Source of the DNA: Spirochaetia bacterium
GTDB lineage: Bacteria > Spirochaetota > Spirochaetia > Treponematales > Breznakiellaceae
Assembly: GCA_026002305.1 (NCBI GenBank)
Contig: BOBI01000013.1
Location: forward strand, 1-26,105
DNA: 26,105 bases
Direction of reading: 5' to 3'
Shown here: positions 16,291 to 23,921 of the stretch, piece by piece
How positions within the stretch are numbered: position 1 is the first letter of the stretch
Layout of the letters: each line of letters starts with the position of its first letter
Made by a program: the position numbers and the translations under genes
The notes under the pieces: model-generated
Database searches by the model: none
What the model saw: only the letters and a program-made list of their open reading frames with translations
Told to the model about the DNA's origin: nothing

Positions 16291-17223
16291 TTGAATTTAG
16301 TTAAGATATATTTGGACACCAATATTTTTACTCGTTTACGAAATTCTGAGATTAGATTAGGTATTGATCCAAAAAACAATGTAGCCTTCTTTTTCTCACA
16401 TGCACATATACTAGATTTAAAAAACGATTCGTCAAATGAAAAGTTTTTAGATTTAGAATTTATAGCATCAGTGGTATACAGAAATTATTTACACAAATAT
16501 TTCAATAAGCCAATACTGCTTTATAATTTAAGTCCCAAAGAAGCATTTGATGAAGAAATGCAGGACTATGACATATCATCATTTGACTGGTCTTTATTAA
16601 ACAGTATTTCACAGATAACTGAGAATATGGCTAATTTAAATGAAAACCTACCAAAAATTGATACAAAGAATATTGATTTATCTGTGCTATCTCCAGCTTT
16701 ACAATTATACATTCAAAATATATTTAATATTACTAAAGATGATTTTGATGTATCAAAATTTATGAAAAATGCATTAGAATTTCAATATAGTATTGAGAAT
16801 AATAAAGATGAATATAAAAAATTAAAACAACTTATAAGTAAGAATAGTAAATTACTTTTTGGAAAAGATGGAATTTCAATCAATAAAAATGATATTGATA
16901 AAATATTTTTGGAATCTCAATTTCACATGAATTTTTTGGATTATATAGACAAAAATATCACAATTAACATATATGAAAACAATGACAGGTTTTATCATAG
17001 ATTTTTAACGGGATATAGCATATTAAATAGCTTTGGCTTCGATGAAGAGTCAAATAAAAAAGCAAAATTTAGAAATACTTTTGACGATGGGTTACATGCT
17101 TTTTATGCAAGTACGTGTGACTTATTAATTAGTGCCGATAAAAAGATGATAGAAAGAACAAGATTTATGTATAAATTATTTGATATACCTACAAAAACAA
17201 TGTATATACAACTGACAAAATGA
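16291..17223 (+). CDS. Large PIN-like nuclease, partner of RM2
   Basis: This 310-residue protein begins KIYLDTNIFTRL with Asp9, the first PIN acidic residue. It ends with FDDGLHAFYASTCDLLISADKKM (Asp265, Asp266, Asp283), the usual second half of a PIN active site. The acidic residues are separated by a helical insert of about 200 residues, which makes it roughly twice the size of VapC. The start is a TTG directly after the RM2 stop (TGATTG), with GGAGAGGG 5 bases before it. An ATG at 16287 leads only to a 5-codon frame. The gene is the most AT-rich in the window. No antitoxin gene follows. The activity is inferred from the fold signature, and the exact PIN subfamily was not recognised. Confidence 0.75.
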   Translation: MNLVKIYLDTNIFTRLRNSEIRLGIDPKNNVAFFFSHAHILDLKNDSSNEKFLDLEFIASVVYRNYLHKYFNKPILLYNLSPKEAFDEEMQDYDISSFDWSLLNSISQITENMANLNENLPKIDTKNIDLSVLSPALQLYIQNIFNITKDDFDVSKFMKNALEFQYSIENNKDEYKKLKQLISKNSKLLFGKDGISINKNDIDKIFLESQFHMNFLDYIDKNITINIYENNDRFYHRFLTGYSILNSFGFDEESNKKAKFRNTFDDGLHAFYASTCDLLISADKKMIERTRFMYKLFDIPTKTMYIQLTK

Positions 17224-17249
17224 GAATCTGTAGAAAAAGAGAGCAAACT

Positions 17250-17387
17250 ATGACCGACACCATCAAAAACGAGCTGGAAATTATCACCAACGCCATAACT
17301 GCCAATACAACGGAGTGGCTTATGGAAATTGAAACCGTAACAGAATGGTTTTACTTAGCTAATCGGTGCCTGACACATTTTGGATAG
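17250..17387 (+). pseudogene. 45-codon ORF, possible gene remnant at the island edge
   Basis: ATG at 17250 follows a GAGAG ribosome-like site. The frame MTDTIKNELEIITNAITANT... stops at TAG (17385-17387). The first 20 residues resemble the N-terminus of small stand-alone nucleotidyltransferase-domain proteins (MNT type), but the catalytic GS-x10-DxD core is absent. It would therefore be a 5' fragment. GGTGCCTGACAC (17365-17376) lies in its last third; similar strings occur at ends of small mobile repeats. The resemblance is weak and this may be noncoding. Confidence 0.3.
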
Positions 17388-17442
17388 GACCAAGCGCCGC
17401 ACTTTTTGCTTTTGCGCACCGTACTTGAGAATTGCTGTTTGG

Positions 17443-17468
17443 AAAAAGGGTGCATTTACAGAAATTTT
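17443..17468 (+). repeat. Right copy of the 26-bp direct repeat flanking the RM island
   Basis: It differs from 9548-9573 at one position (G for C at base 8). The copy includes TTTACA (17455-17460), the probable -35 of the Crp/Fnr gene that follows, so it may be the original chromosomal copy and the left one the duplicate. Confidence 0.85.
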
Positions 17469-17483
17469 GCCTTGGTATAAAAT
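17455..17483 (+). promoter_or_regulatory. Predicted promoter of the Crp/Fnr-family regulator
   Basis: TTTACA (17455-17460), a 17-base spacer and TAAAAT (17478-17483), about 24 bases before the TTG start. The -35 lies inside the right direct repeat. Confidence 0.5.
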
Positions 17484-17506
17484 GAGTATGCATTAGGAGT
17501 AAAGTT

Positions 17507-18169
17507 TTGGAAAAATACCTGCCGGTGCTAAAACGGTGCCCGCTTTTTCAAACAATAGCCGAACAGGATATTTTAGCACTTTTGAATTGTCTTACCGTTA
17601 AAAAGAAAAAATATGAAAAGGATGCATTGATTTTTTGCCCGGGCGATGATATAAGCTCGGTTGGAATTGTTTTAACAGGAGCTATTCACATAGAGAGCGA
17701 TGATTTTTGGGGCAACCGTACAATTATTTCCCGTGTTGAATCCGGCGAAATGTTTGGCGAGTCTTTTTCTTTTGCAGAGGACAGGGCATTATCTGTTAGC
17801 ATTACCACAGCGGAGCCTACCAAAATCATTTTAATTGACTATAAAAAAATAATTAAGACATGTTCATCGGCTTGTAATTTTCACACAAGGCTTATACAAA
17901 ATATACTAAGAAACCTTGCGGAACAAAATATTGCCCTTGTGTCAAAAATGGAATTTATCACACAACGTACAACACGGGAAAAATTATTATCTTATCTTTC
18001 AACTTGTGCGCGTAACGAAAAGAAGCCTTCTTTTGAAATCCCGTTTAACCGTCAGCAATTAGCGGATTTTCTTTCCGTCGAAAGAAGCGCAATGTCGGCG
18101 GAACTTGGACGTATGCGCGACGAAGGCCTTATCGTGTTTAATAAAAATCAATTCAAACTTAGCAAATAA
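17507..18169 (+). CDS. Crp/Fnr-family transcription regulator
   Basis: This 220-residue regulator has an N-terminal cyclic-nucleotide-binding beta-roll (about 12-120, with VGIVLTGAIHIE and ESGEMFGE), a dimer helix and a C-terminal winged helix-turn-helix (about 178-210, FNRQQLADFLSVERSAMSAELGRM). The Arg-Ser/Thr pair that grips cAMP phosphate in CRP is not evident, and there is no FNR-type Cys cluster. It most resembles Crp/Fnr proteins of anaerobes whose ligand is unknown. The start is a TTG with AGGAG 7 bases upstream; no in-frame ATG is better placed. It stands alone, just outside the right repeat of the RM island, and converges on the wecG-like gene. Confidence 0.9.
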   Translation: MEKYLPVLKRCPLFQTIAEQDILALLNCLTVKKKKYEKDALIFCPGDDISSVGIVLTGAIHIESDDFWGNRTIISRVESGEMFGESFSFAEDRALSVSITTAEPTKIILIDYKKIIKTCSSACNFHTRLIQNILRNLAEQNIALVSKMEFITQRTTREKLLSYLSTCARNEKKPSFEIPFNRQQLADFLSVERSAMSAELGRMRDEGLIVFNKNQFKLSK

Positions 18170-18233
18170 AACAACTTTATTGTCCGTGTTTTGGTTTAAT
18201 ACCGCGTAACTCTGCTACGCAGTAGTTCATTTG

Positions 18234-19031
18234 CTAATGTTTCTTTTTTTTGATTTTTTCAAGGAGGAGGGCGAAATTATAATATAGAAACGGGAATAAA
18301 CGGAAAAAGCGTACCGGTTTTTGAAAGAAAAATCCTATCCATTCCAAGCCGCTGTCAAAACTTGTACGCGATGGACGTTTTTTGCGCTCGGCAAAAACCT
18401 CAAAAATATCACTGCACCATAAACGGAGACCGTTGTTTAAACGCAGGTTGTTTTTTGCAAGCCAGCGCTCCCGCCCGTGAACGCCAAGCCCCACCAATAG
18501 CAGGGACGGGGCGGACTTTCTTATAACGTTTAAAAGATTTTCTTCAAATTGTTTTTTTATATTTCCCGGGTAGCGTCCTATTATGCGCAATTTTGGAAAT
18601 GTCTGCCGGATATTTTTTTCCGTCTTTGTCAGGATGACGGGTTTTCCGCCAAGCAGATACAATGAATTCTCGCGTTGTTCAATAACGGTAAGCAGGCGGA
18701 CAACAAAATTAAAAGGCATATACCGGATTGGTGTTTTTCCTGTAAGAAAACGAGCGCCGCCCGCGATGCTTTTTGATATGGGAATTACCAAAGCTGCGTT
18801 TTGAACATAGCTTTTATATTCGCCGTTTCTTCTTGCCCGCAAAAGATCCCACAAAGAAAGCAAAACAATATTTACGCCTTCGTTTTTCCGCCCTAATAGT
18901 TCAAAAAAAACGTTTTCAAAATCAGCTTCTTCAAGTATATCAACAGGAACGCCAAGTACGTGTACCCTTTCGCATAACGGTTGTCCATCGGGATTTTGAG
19001 ATTCTAATTCTTCATTCTGGTTTTCGTCCAT
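18234..19031 (-). CDS. WecG/TagA/CpsF-family glycosyltransferase-like protein
   Basis: This 265-residue protein has the GT26 plan: VHVLGVPVDIL at the start, NIVLLSLWDLL, NAALVIP, LYLLGGKP, the TFPKLRIIGRYPG segment, and LLLVGLGVHGRERWLAKN near residues 175-192. GT26 enzymes transfer ManNAc(A)-type sugars to lipid-linked acceptors in surface-polymer synthesis at the membrane. Oddity: where family members have a PDG motif with the proposed catalytic Asp after NAD-LVLP, this protein reads PISKS, and the later GxD is MPFNF. It may be divergent or inactive. The basic C-terminus fits membrane association. The ATG has GGAGAG 4 bases upstream and overlaps the end of rsmE by 28 bases, so the two are co-transcribed. 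Confidence 0.85.
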   Translation of the reverse strand: MDENQNEELESQNPDGQPLCERVHVLGVPVDILEEADFENVFFELLGRKNEGVNIVLLSLWDLLRARRNGEYKSYVQNAALVIPISKSIAGGARFLTGKTPIRYMPFNFVVRLLTVIEQRENSLYLLGGKPVILTKTEKNIRQTFPKLRIIGRYPGNIKKQFEENLLNVIRKSAPSLLLVGLGVHGRERWLAKNNLRLNNGLRLWCSDIFEVFAERKKRPSRTSFDSGLEWIGFFFQKPVRFFRLFPFLYYNFALLLEKIKKKKH

Positions 19032-19783
19032 TCTCTCTCCATAAACAGCGTTTTTATAATAGCTTCCGCATACAGCGCGGCAGTCTCTGTACGCAAAATG
19101 TTACCTCTTATTTTTATCGGTTTAAAACCGCTTTCAATAAAGACAGCAGCTTCTTTTTCCGAAAATCCCCCCTCAGGACCTATGGCGATAGCCACATGGT
19201 TTATATCACCTGAAAGCAGATCATGAAAACCGGAGGTGTTTTCTGCAGCCTCGTATAACAAAATACCCAGCGACAGAGGCTCGGCAAGCTGTATTCCACG
19301 CCAATTTTCCAGTATTTTGCCGAATGTGGCGGCAGGATAAATTTTTGTATCAACAACAGAGCCGCTTTGTTCCCGCGCGGCGTTTATTATGCGCTGCAGG
19401 CGGGGAAGGCGTTTGTTTATTTCGGCAATATTCCGAGGCAATGAATGTTCCGAAACAAACGGGTATATTTTACAGACGCCGACTTCGGTTGCCTGCCTGA
19501 CTATTAAATCCAGTTTCTCGCCCTTTGGCAAACTCTGAAAAAGACTAATTTTATAAGACGGTTCGCTATCGGCAGCATATTTTTGTGAGCATATTTGCGC
19601 AACAAGCGTATCTTGAGTAATATTTTTTATATATAAGCTAATTTTGCTTCCGTCAGGAAGCCCGCCTGTAAATGTATCACCTGTTTTATATCGGAGTACA
19701 TGGACAAAATAGTGATAGTAACCGCCACAAATATGCAGCAAACCATCTTTATCGGGCATGGTAGTGGAAATAAATTGTTTCAT
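19004..19783 (-). CDS. rsmE: 16S rRNA (uracil1498-N3)-methyltransferase
   Basis: This 259-residue SPOUT methyltransferase methylates N3 of U1498 of 16S rRNA using SAM. The N-terminal PUA-like region (about 1-75) carries HYFVHVLRYKTGD. The SPOUT domain has LPKGEKLDLIVRQATEVGV, INAAREQSG, the cofactor-binding knot IAIGPEGGFSEKE (near residue 200) and RGNILRTETAALYA at the C-terminus, all diagnostic. Its length is normal (E. coli RsmE has 243). The start has only a weak ribosome site (GGAT). It shares a divergent upstream region with the DUF2284 gene and overlaps the wecG-like gene downstream. Confidence 0.95.
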   Translation of the reverse strand: MKQFISTTMPDKDGLLHICGGYYHYFVHVLRYKTGDTFTGGLPDGSKISLYIKNITQDTLVAQICSQKYAADSEPSYKISLFQSLPKGEKLDLIVRQATEVGVCKIYPFVSEHSLPRNIAEINKRLPRLQRIINAAREQSGSVVDTKIYPAATFGKILENWRGIQLAEPLSLGILLYEAAENTSGFHDLLSGDINHVAIAIGPEGGFSEKEAAVFIESGFKPIKIRGNILRTETAALYAEAIIKTLFMEREWTKTRMKN

Positions 19784-19836
19784 TTATCCAACAGTTTACT
19801 TTTAAAAGCGATAAGTGATAAGTTAGGGGATAAACC

Positions 19837-20370
19837 ATGATAGAGCGCTTTAGGGCAATGGCTGCGGAATGCGGGTTTTCTTATACCGGAATGTTGGACG
19901 TTGGCACGATAAAGGTACGTCAGGAGGTACGGGATGCATGTGCCGCCGATAAGTGTAAAGCCTATAACAAAACATGGTCGTGCCCGCCCGCTTGCGGAAC
20001 CCTTGACGAAGGGCTTGCAAAAATACGGAAATACAAAATGGGTATACTGCTTCAAACAACAGGAAATTTAGAAGACTCATTGGATTATGAGTCAATGGAA
20101 CAAACAGGAATTCAGCACGGAAAAAACCTTGACAAATTTGCAAAAGAGATAAAAAAACTGTACCCAGCCTGCAAGGTGATCGGGGCTGGCGCATGTACAC
20201 GGTGTTCCCCGTGTACCTATCCCGATTCCCCCTGCCGCTTTCCCGATGATATGACCTCGTCAATGGAGGCATTGGGTATGGTTGTAAGTGATGTCTGCAA
20301 GGATAATAACCTGCCCTATTATTACGGCGCCGGAACTTTAACATATACCAGCTGTATCCTTTTAGGGTAA
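19837..20370 (+). CDS. DUF2284 iron-sulfur/metal-binding protein
   Basis: This 177-residue cysteine-rich protein of the DUF2284 family is a predicted cytoplasmic metal- or Fe-S-binding protein common in anaerobes, with no proven function. Cysteines fall in an N-terminal group (Cys35, Cys40, WSCPPACG at 49-53) and a cluster Cys120-x2-Cys123-x2-Cys126-x6-Cys133 (GACTRCSPC...SPC), which would suit a [4Fe-4S] centre. AGGGG lies 8-12 bases before the ATG. It lies 46 bases upstream of glgX on the same strand, but glgX seems to have its own promoter. Confidence 0.88.
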   Translation: MIERFRAMAAECGFSYTGMLDVGTIKVRQEVRDACAADKCKAYNKTWSCPPACGTLDEGLAKIRKYKMGILLQTTGNLEDSLDYESMEQTGIQHGKNLDKFAKEIKKLYPACKVIGAGACTRCSPCTYPDSPCRFPDDMTSSMEALGMVVSDVCKDNNLPYYYGAGTLTYTSCILLG

Positions 20371-20382
20371 TTATATAACCCT

Positions 20383-20411
20383 TACACAAAAAGGCGCTTT
20401 TGACCGATAAT
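20383..20411 (+). promoter_or_regulatory. Predicted leaderless promoter of glgX
   Basis: TACACA (20383-20388), a 17-base spacer and GATAAT (20406-20411), then 5 bases to the ATG. There is no Shine-Dalgarno before the ATG. The layout matches that of yqeC. Confidence 0.4.
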
Positions 20412-20416
20412 AACAC

Positions 20417-22582
20417 ATGGAAACAATCGACGGCATATTGGTAGGCAATTGGGTTGTCGAAGATGGTAAGCCCCTCCCGCTTGGCGCGGCACACAGGGCA
20501 AACGGGGTTAATTTTGCGATCTTCAGCAGGAACGCAACTTCCGTAACACTGGTTCTTTTTGAAAATGATCAGCCTAACTGCCGTAGGCAGGAAATTCTCC
20601 TTGATAACCGGATGAACCGCACCGGTGATATATGGCATTGTTTTATCCCCGGCCTTCCCTGCGGTACCTGCTATGTGTATCGTGTTGACGGGCCCTTTGC
20701 ACCTGAACGCGGCCTTCGTTTTAATAAAAATATCGCCCTGCTCGATCCTTACACGCACGCCCTTGCTAACACCGAAAACTGGGATTTTTCAAAATCAACC
20801 GCATATATTGACGGCGATGCCGCAGGTGATCTTTCGTATAATACAAATGATAATATTGGAACGGCGCCGCGCTGTATTGTAGTAACAAATAAATTTGACT
20901 GGCAGGGCGATAAACCGCTTAATTATCCGCTACGGCACAGCGTTCTTTACGAGACTCATGTACGCGGTTTAACCATGTATAAAGAAACAGACGCGAAATA
21001 TCCGGGAACATACCGCGGCATTATTGAAAAAATACCTTTCTTTAAGGAGTTGGGTGTAACAAGTCTTGAATTACTTCCGGTACATGAATTTTGTGAAAAT
21101 GAATTATTACGAATAAATCCGAGAACAGGCGAAAAATTAAAAAACTATTGGGGCTATTCAACCGTTGCTTTTTTTGCCCCGAAAAATTCTTACGCTTGGG
21201 ATAAAACACCCGGGGCGCAGGTAGTTGAATTTAAAGAAATGGTTAGGGAATTACACAAGGCCGGTTTGGAAGTAATACTTGATGTTGTTTTTAACCATAC
21301 CGCCGAAGGCAATGAATACGGCCCGACACTTTCGTTCCGCGGTTTGGATAATCCTATTTATTACATACTTAGCGAAAACAAGCGTTATTATCAAAATTAT
21401 TCAGGGTGCGGCAATACCGTTAACTGTAATAATCCCGTTATGCGAAGTATGATTCTGGACTGTCTTATTTACTGGGTTGTAGAGATGCACGTTGACGGTT
21501 TCCGGTTCGATTTAGGTTCTATTCTGGGACGCGATCAAAAGGGCAACCTTATGGAAAACCCGCCCATGCTTGAAAAAATTGCCGAGGAACCGGTGCTGCG
21601 CAATACAAAAATTATTGCCGAAGCATGGGATGCAGGCGGCGCTTATCAGGTTGGCTGGTTTCCCGGAGGCCGCTGGGCTGAATGGAACGACCATTACCGC
21701 GACGATGTACGTAAATTTTGGCGTGGGGACCCGGGCTTTATAAGGCACGTAGCAACGCGCCTTTCAGGTTCAAGCGATCTTTATTTACGCGACGGCAGAA
21801 AACCTTTTCATTCGATAAATTATATAACATGTCACGACGGATTTACATTAAAAGATTTGGTTTCGTATAACGGAAAGCATAACGATGAAAACGGTGAGGA
21901 AAATAGAGACGGGAATAACGCGAACTATAGTTACAATTATGGTTTTGAGGGGCCCTCGTTAAATCCGGTAATCGAGACAACACGCCAACAACAAATGAAA
22001 AATTTTATTGCTACTTTGATGATCTCACAGGGAACACCGATGCTTTCAGGCGGCGATGAATTTGCCCGCACGCAAAATGGAAATAACAACGCGTATTGTC
22101 AGGATAACGAAACATCCTGGTATGATTGGAATTTATTAAAACATAACAACGGCCTGTTTCGGTTTACCAAAGAAATGATTGCTTTCAGGCTGCGGCATCA
22201 ATGTTTTATGCGGCCGGAATTTTATTCGGGGCGCGAAGGTTCGTATAACGCACCGCCTGAAATTATTTGGTACGATGAAAAAGGTTCTGCTTTGAACTGG
22301 GAAAAAACCGACTCGTGTTTTTCATTTTGTATGTTCGGGACAAAATCCAAAATTCTTGCCGACCTCGACGACAATGATTTTTTTATTATGTTCAACGCCG
22401 GAACAAAAAATGTTCAGTTTACCGTAGTTGACGCGCCAAAGGGCAAAAGCTGGTTTCGCATTGTTGACACCTCCCTTACCCCGCCGGATGACATCTGCGA
22501 AATGGGCACGGAAACCCCGCTTGATTTTAAAGATAAATACACCGCGCGAGGCCGCAGCGTGGTTATTTTACTCTCAAAATGA
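20417..22582 (+). CDS. glgX: Glycogen debranching enzyme GlgX (isoamylase type)
   Basis: This 721-residue GH13 enzyme hydrolyses alpha-1,6 branches of glycogen after phosphorylase action. An N-terminal CBM48-like beta-sandwich (about 1-150) starts PLGAAHRANGVNFAIFSRNA. The catalytic barrel shows DVVFNHTAEG (region I), the nucleophile Asp365 in DGFRFDLGS, the acid/base Glu402 in IIAEAWDAGG and the third acid Asp474 in TCHDGFTLKDLV. A C-terminal beta domain follows. Length and motifs match the GlgX/TreX group. No other glycogen genes lie in the window; the GH63/trehalase-like enzyme at 24054 is the only other glycan enzyme nearby. Confidence 0.95.
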   Translation: METIDGILVGNWVVEDGKPLPLGAAHRANGVNFAIFSRNATSVTLVLFENDQPNCRRQEILLDNRMNRTGDIWHCFIPGLPCGTCYVYRVDGPFAPERGLRFNKNIALLDPYTHALANTENWDFSKSTAYIDGDAAGDLSYNTNDNIGTAPRCIVVTNKFDWQGDKPLNYPLRHSVLYETHVRGLTMYKETDAKYPGTYRGIIEKIPFFKELGVTSLELLPVHEFCENELLRINPRTGEKLKNYWGYSTVAFFAPKNSYAWDKTPGAQVVEFKEMVRELHKAGLEVILDVVFNHTAEGNEYGPTLSFRGLDNPIYYILSENKRYYQNYSGCGNTVNCNNPVMRSMILDCLIYWVVEMHVDGFRFDLGSILGRDQKGNLMENPPMLEKIAEEPVLRNTKIIAEAWDAGGAYQVGWFPGGRWAEWNDHYRDDVRKFWRGDPGFIRHVATRLSGSSDLYLRDGRKPFHSINYITCHDGFTLKDLVSYNGKHNDENGEENRDGNNANYSYNYGFEGPSLNPVIETTRQQQMKNFIATLMISQGTPMLSGGDEFARTQNGNNNAYCQDNETSWYDWNLLKHNNGLFRFTKEMIAFRLRHQCFMRPEFYSGREGSYNAPPEIIWYDEKGSALNWEKTDSCFSFCMFGTKSKILADLDDNDFFIMFNAGTKNVQFTVVDAPKGKSWFRIVDTSLTPPDDICEMGTETPLDFKDKYTARGRSVVILLSK

Positions 22583-22644
22583 ACTGTCGCAGAGCAAGAC
22601 GCGGCAATGAACCAAAATACGGACAATAACACTGCCCTCTTTAG

Positions 22645-22845
22645 CTACACCACCGAAAAGCCGGCTTCGGTTACCGCAGCCTTCATGGCGTCAAGCGTAA
22701 CGGTATCGGCGTGTTCCACATCGGCCTTCTTGGCTTTAAGATTTACCTTTGCCTTTTTTACACCCGCAACCGCCTGTAAGCCCTGGGTTACAGCCTTTAC
22801 GCAATGCTCGCAGGACATCCCCTCAATGTTTAGTGTTGTTTTCAT
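22645..22845 (-). CDS. Heavy-metal-associated (HMA) domain protein, CopZ-like metallochaperone
   Basis: This 66-residue single HMA domain has the metal-binding loop GMSCEHC (Cys12, Cys15) and the ferredoxin-like pattern of the family (VKAVTQGLQAVAGVKKAKVNL, then AGFSVV at the end). It is expected to carry Cu(I) or a similar soft metal in the cytoplasm. TAGGAG lies just before the ATG. It lies 38 bases downstream of the molybdopterin-binding gene on the same strand and probably shares its transcript. No copper ATPase or CsoR gene is in view, so CopZ is a family label, not a proven role. Confidence 0.9.
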   Translation of the reverse strand: MKTTLNIEGMSCEHCVKAVTQGLQAVAGVKKAKVNLKAKKADVEHADTVTLDAMKAAVTEAGFSVV

Positions 22846-22883
22846 ACATACTCCTATTGTTAAGTTTTATATTTTACGGTTGT

Positions 22884-23915
22884 CTATTTTCCAAACGGAC
22901 AAACCGGATAATTACATTTCTCGCAATTAAGGCACAAACCGCCCTGCCACAATCGTGTAAAGTCCTTTTTTGTAATTTCTATCCCGGCCGCGATACGTGG
23001 CAAAAAAATATCAAAAATTGTAACACCGGCAAACATTACACAGCCGGGAAGACCCGCAACCGGTATACCGGCGCTTCCGTCGGCGTTATCAAAATAACCA
23101 AGCATAAACATAGCGCCGGGCATTACAGGCGCGCCGTAGTGTACAATGCGGACGCCGGAGGCTTTTATGGCGCCCGGGGTGTTATCGTCGGGGTCTACAC
23201 TCATGCCGCCGGTACAGATAATAAAATCCGCCCCCGCATCTTTTACCTTTTTAATTTCCGCCGCGATTTTTTTGCTGTCATCCCCGGGATAGCTCAATGA
23301 TGCTACGCTAATACCGTAAGATTCAAGTTTTTCAGCTACAACAGGTGAAAACGTATCTTTAATAAGCCCCTTCTCCACTTCGCTGCCCGTTACAATAATA
23401 CCGGCATTTTTAAGTTTAAAAGGCATTACATTAAGCAACGGTTTTTTTGCGATTTTCTCAGCCGAATACAACTTTTCTTCATCAATAACAAGCGGGATTG
23501 CCTTCATTCCGGCCAACTTTTCGGACATTTTTACCGCCTGATAATTATGCCTTGTTACGATAACCAGCCCTTCAATTTCGTTAATTTTATTAACAACATC
23601 TTCATCTATACAAAAAACACCGTTAACCGCCGCAAAATGCTCTATTTTGCCCTCGGTTGGGCCTGCGGCCCTTATATTTAAACCACGGCATATTTTATCA
23701 AGCCTGCTTGCCGCCTCGTCTTCGTGAACCCGACCTTCAGTTTTTTCCCACACAAAGATCTGTTCTTTTCCCATGGACAAAAGCACCGGTATATCTTCAT
23801 TTTTTATAATATGTCCCTTGCGAAAAGCCGCTCCTTTAAACTCAGAGCGCACAATCCGTGTTAAATCATGGCATAATACAGAACCCACAGCATCGCGGGT
23901 GCGAATCATTTTCAT
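22884..23915 (-). CDS. Molybdopterin-binding protein (MoCF/MoeA-related) with C-terminal Cys cluster
   Basis: This 343-residue protein has a MoeA/MogA-type molybdopterin-binding domain at about 170-315, seen in GIIVTGSEVEKGLI, DFIICTGGMSVDPDDNTPGAI and AGLPGCVMFAGVTIFD. It lacks the full MoeA multidomain plan, and the N-terminal half (VGSVLCHDLTRI, FRKGHII) resembles the first MoeA segment. This short type occurs in anaerobes with molybdenum hydroxylases, which fits yqeC in the same window. The C-terminus carries Cys-x2-Cys-x2-Cys-x4-Cys (CLNCEKCNYPVC), a possible metal or Fe-S site. The ATG has no Shine-Dalgarno and lies 6 bases after a -10-like TACAAT. Confidence 0.88.
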   Translation of the reverse strand: MKMIRTRDAVGSVLCHDLTRIVRSEFKGAAFRKGHIIKNEDIPVLLSMGKEQIFVWEKTEGRVHEDEAASRLDKICRGLNIRAAGPTEGKIEHFAAVNGVFCIDEDVVNKINEIEGLVIVTRHNYQAVKMSEKLAGMKAIPLVIDEEKLYSAEKIAKKPLLNVMPFKLKNAGIIVTGSEVEKGLIKDTFSPVVAEKLESYGISVASLSYPGDDSKKIAAEIKKVKDAGADFIICTGGMSVDPDDNTPGAIKASGVRIVHYGAPVMPGAMFMLGYFDNADGSAGIPVAGLPGCVMFAGVTIFDIFLPRIAAGIEITKKDFTRLWQGGLCLNCEKCNYPVCPFGK

Positions 23916-23921
23916 AAATAA

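Noticed and set aside
17507..18169. Reading the Crp/Fnr protein as an oxygen-sensing FNR
   Set aside because: No N-terminal Cys cluster of FNR type is present.
18212..18222. Hairpin CTGC-TAC-GCAG between the convergent Crp/Fnr and wecG-like genes
   Set aside because: Short stem, 3-base loop and no T-run on either strand; could be chance.
19850..20758. Long minus-strand open frame of 302 codons opposite the DUF2284 gene and the start of glgX
   Set aside because: The plus-strand genes have unmistakable motifs; the minus frame is rich in Arg, Cys and His with no domain, typical of a GC-skewed antisense frame.
22749..23300. Plus-strand open frame opposite the HMA and molybdopterin-binding genes
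   Set aside because: No ribosome site or domain; covered by two recognised minus-strand genes.
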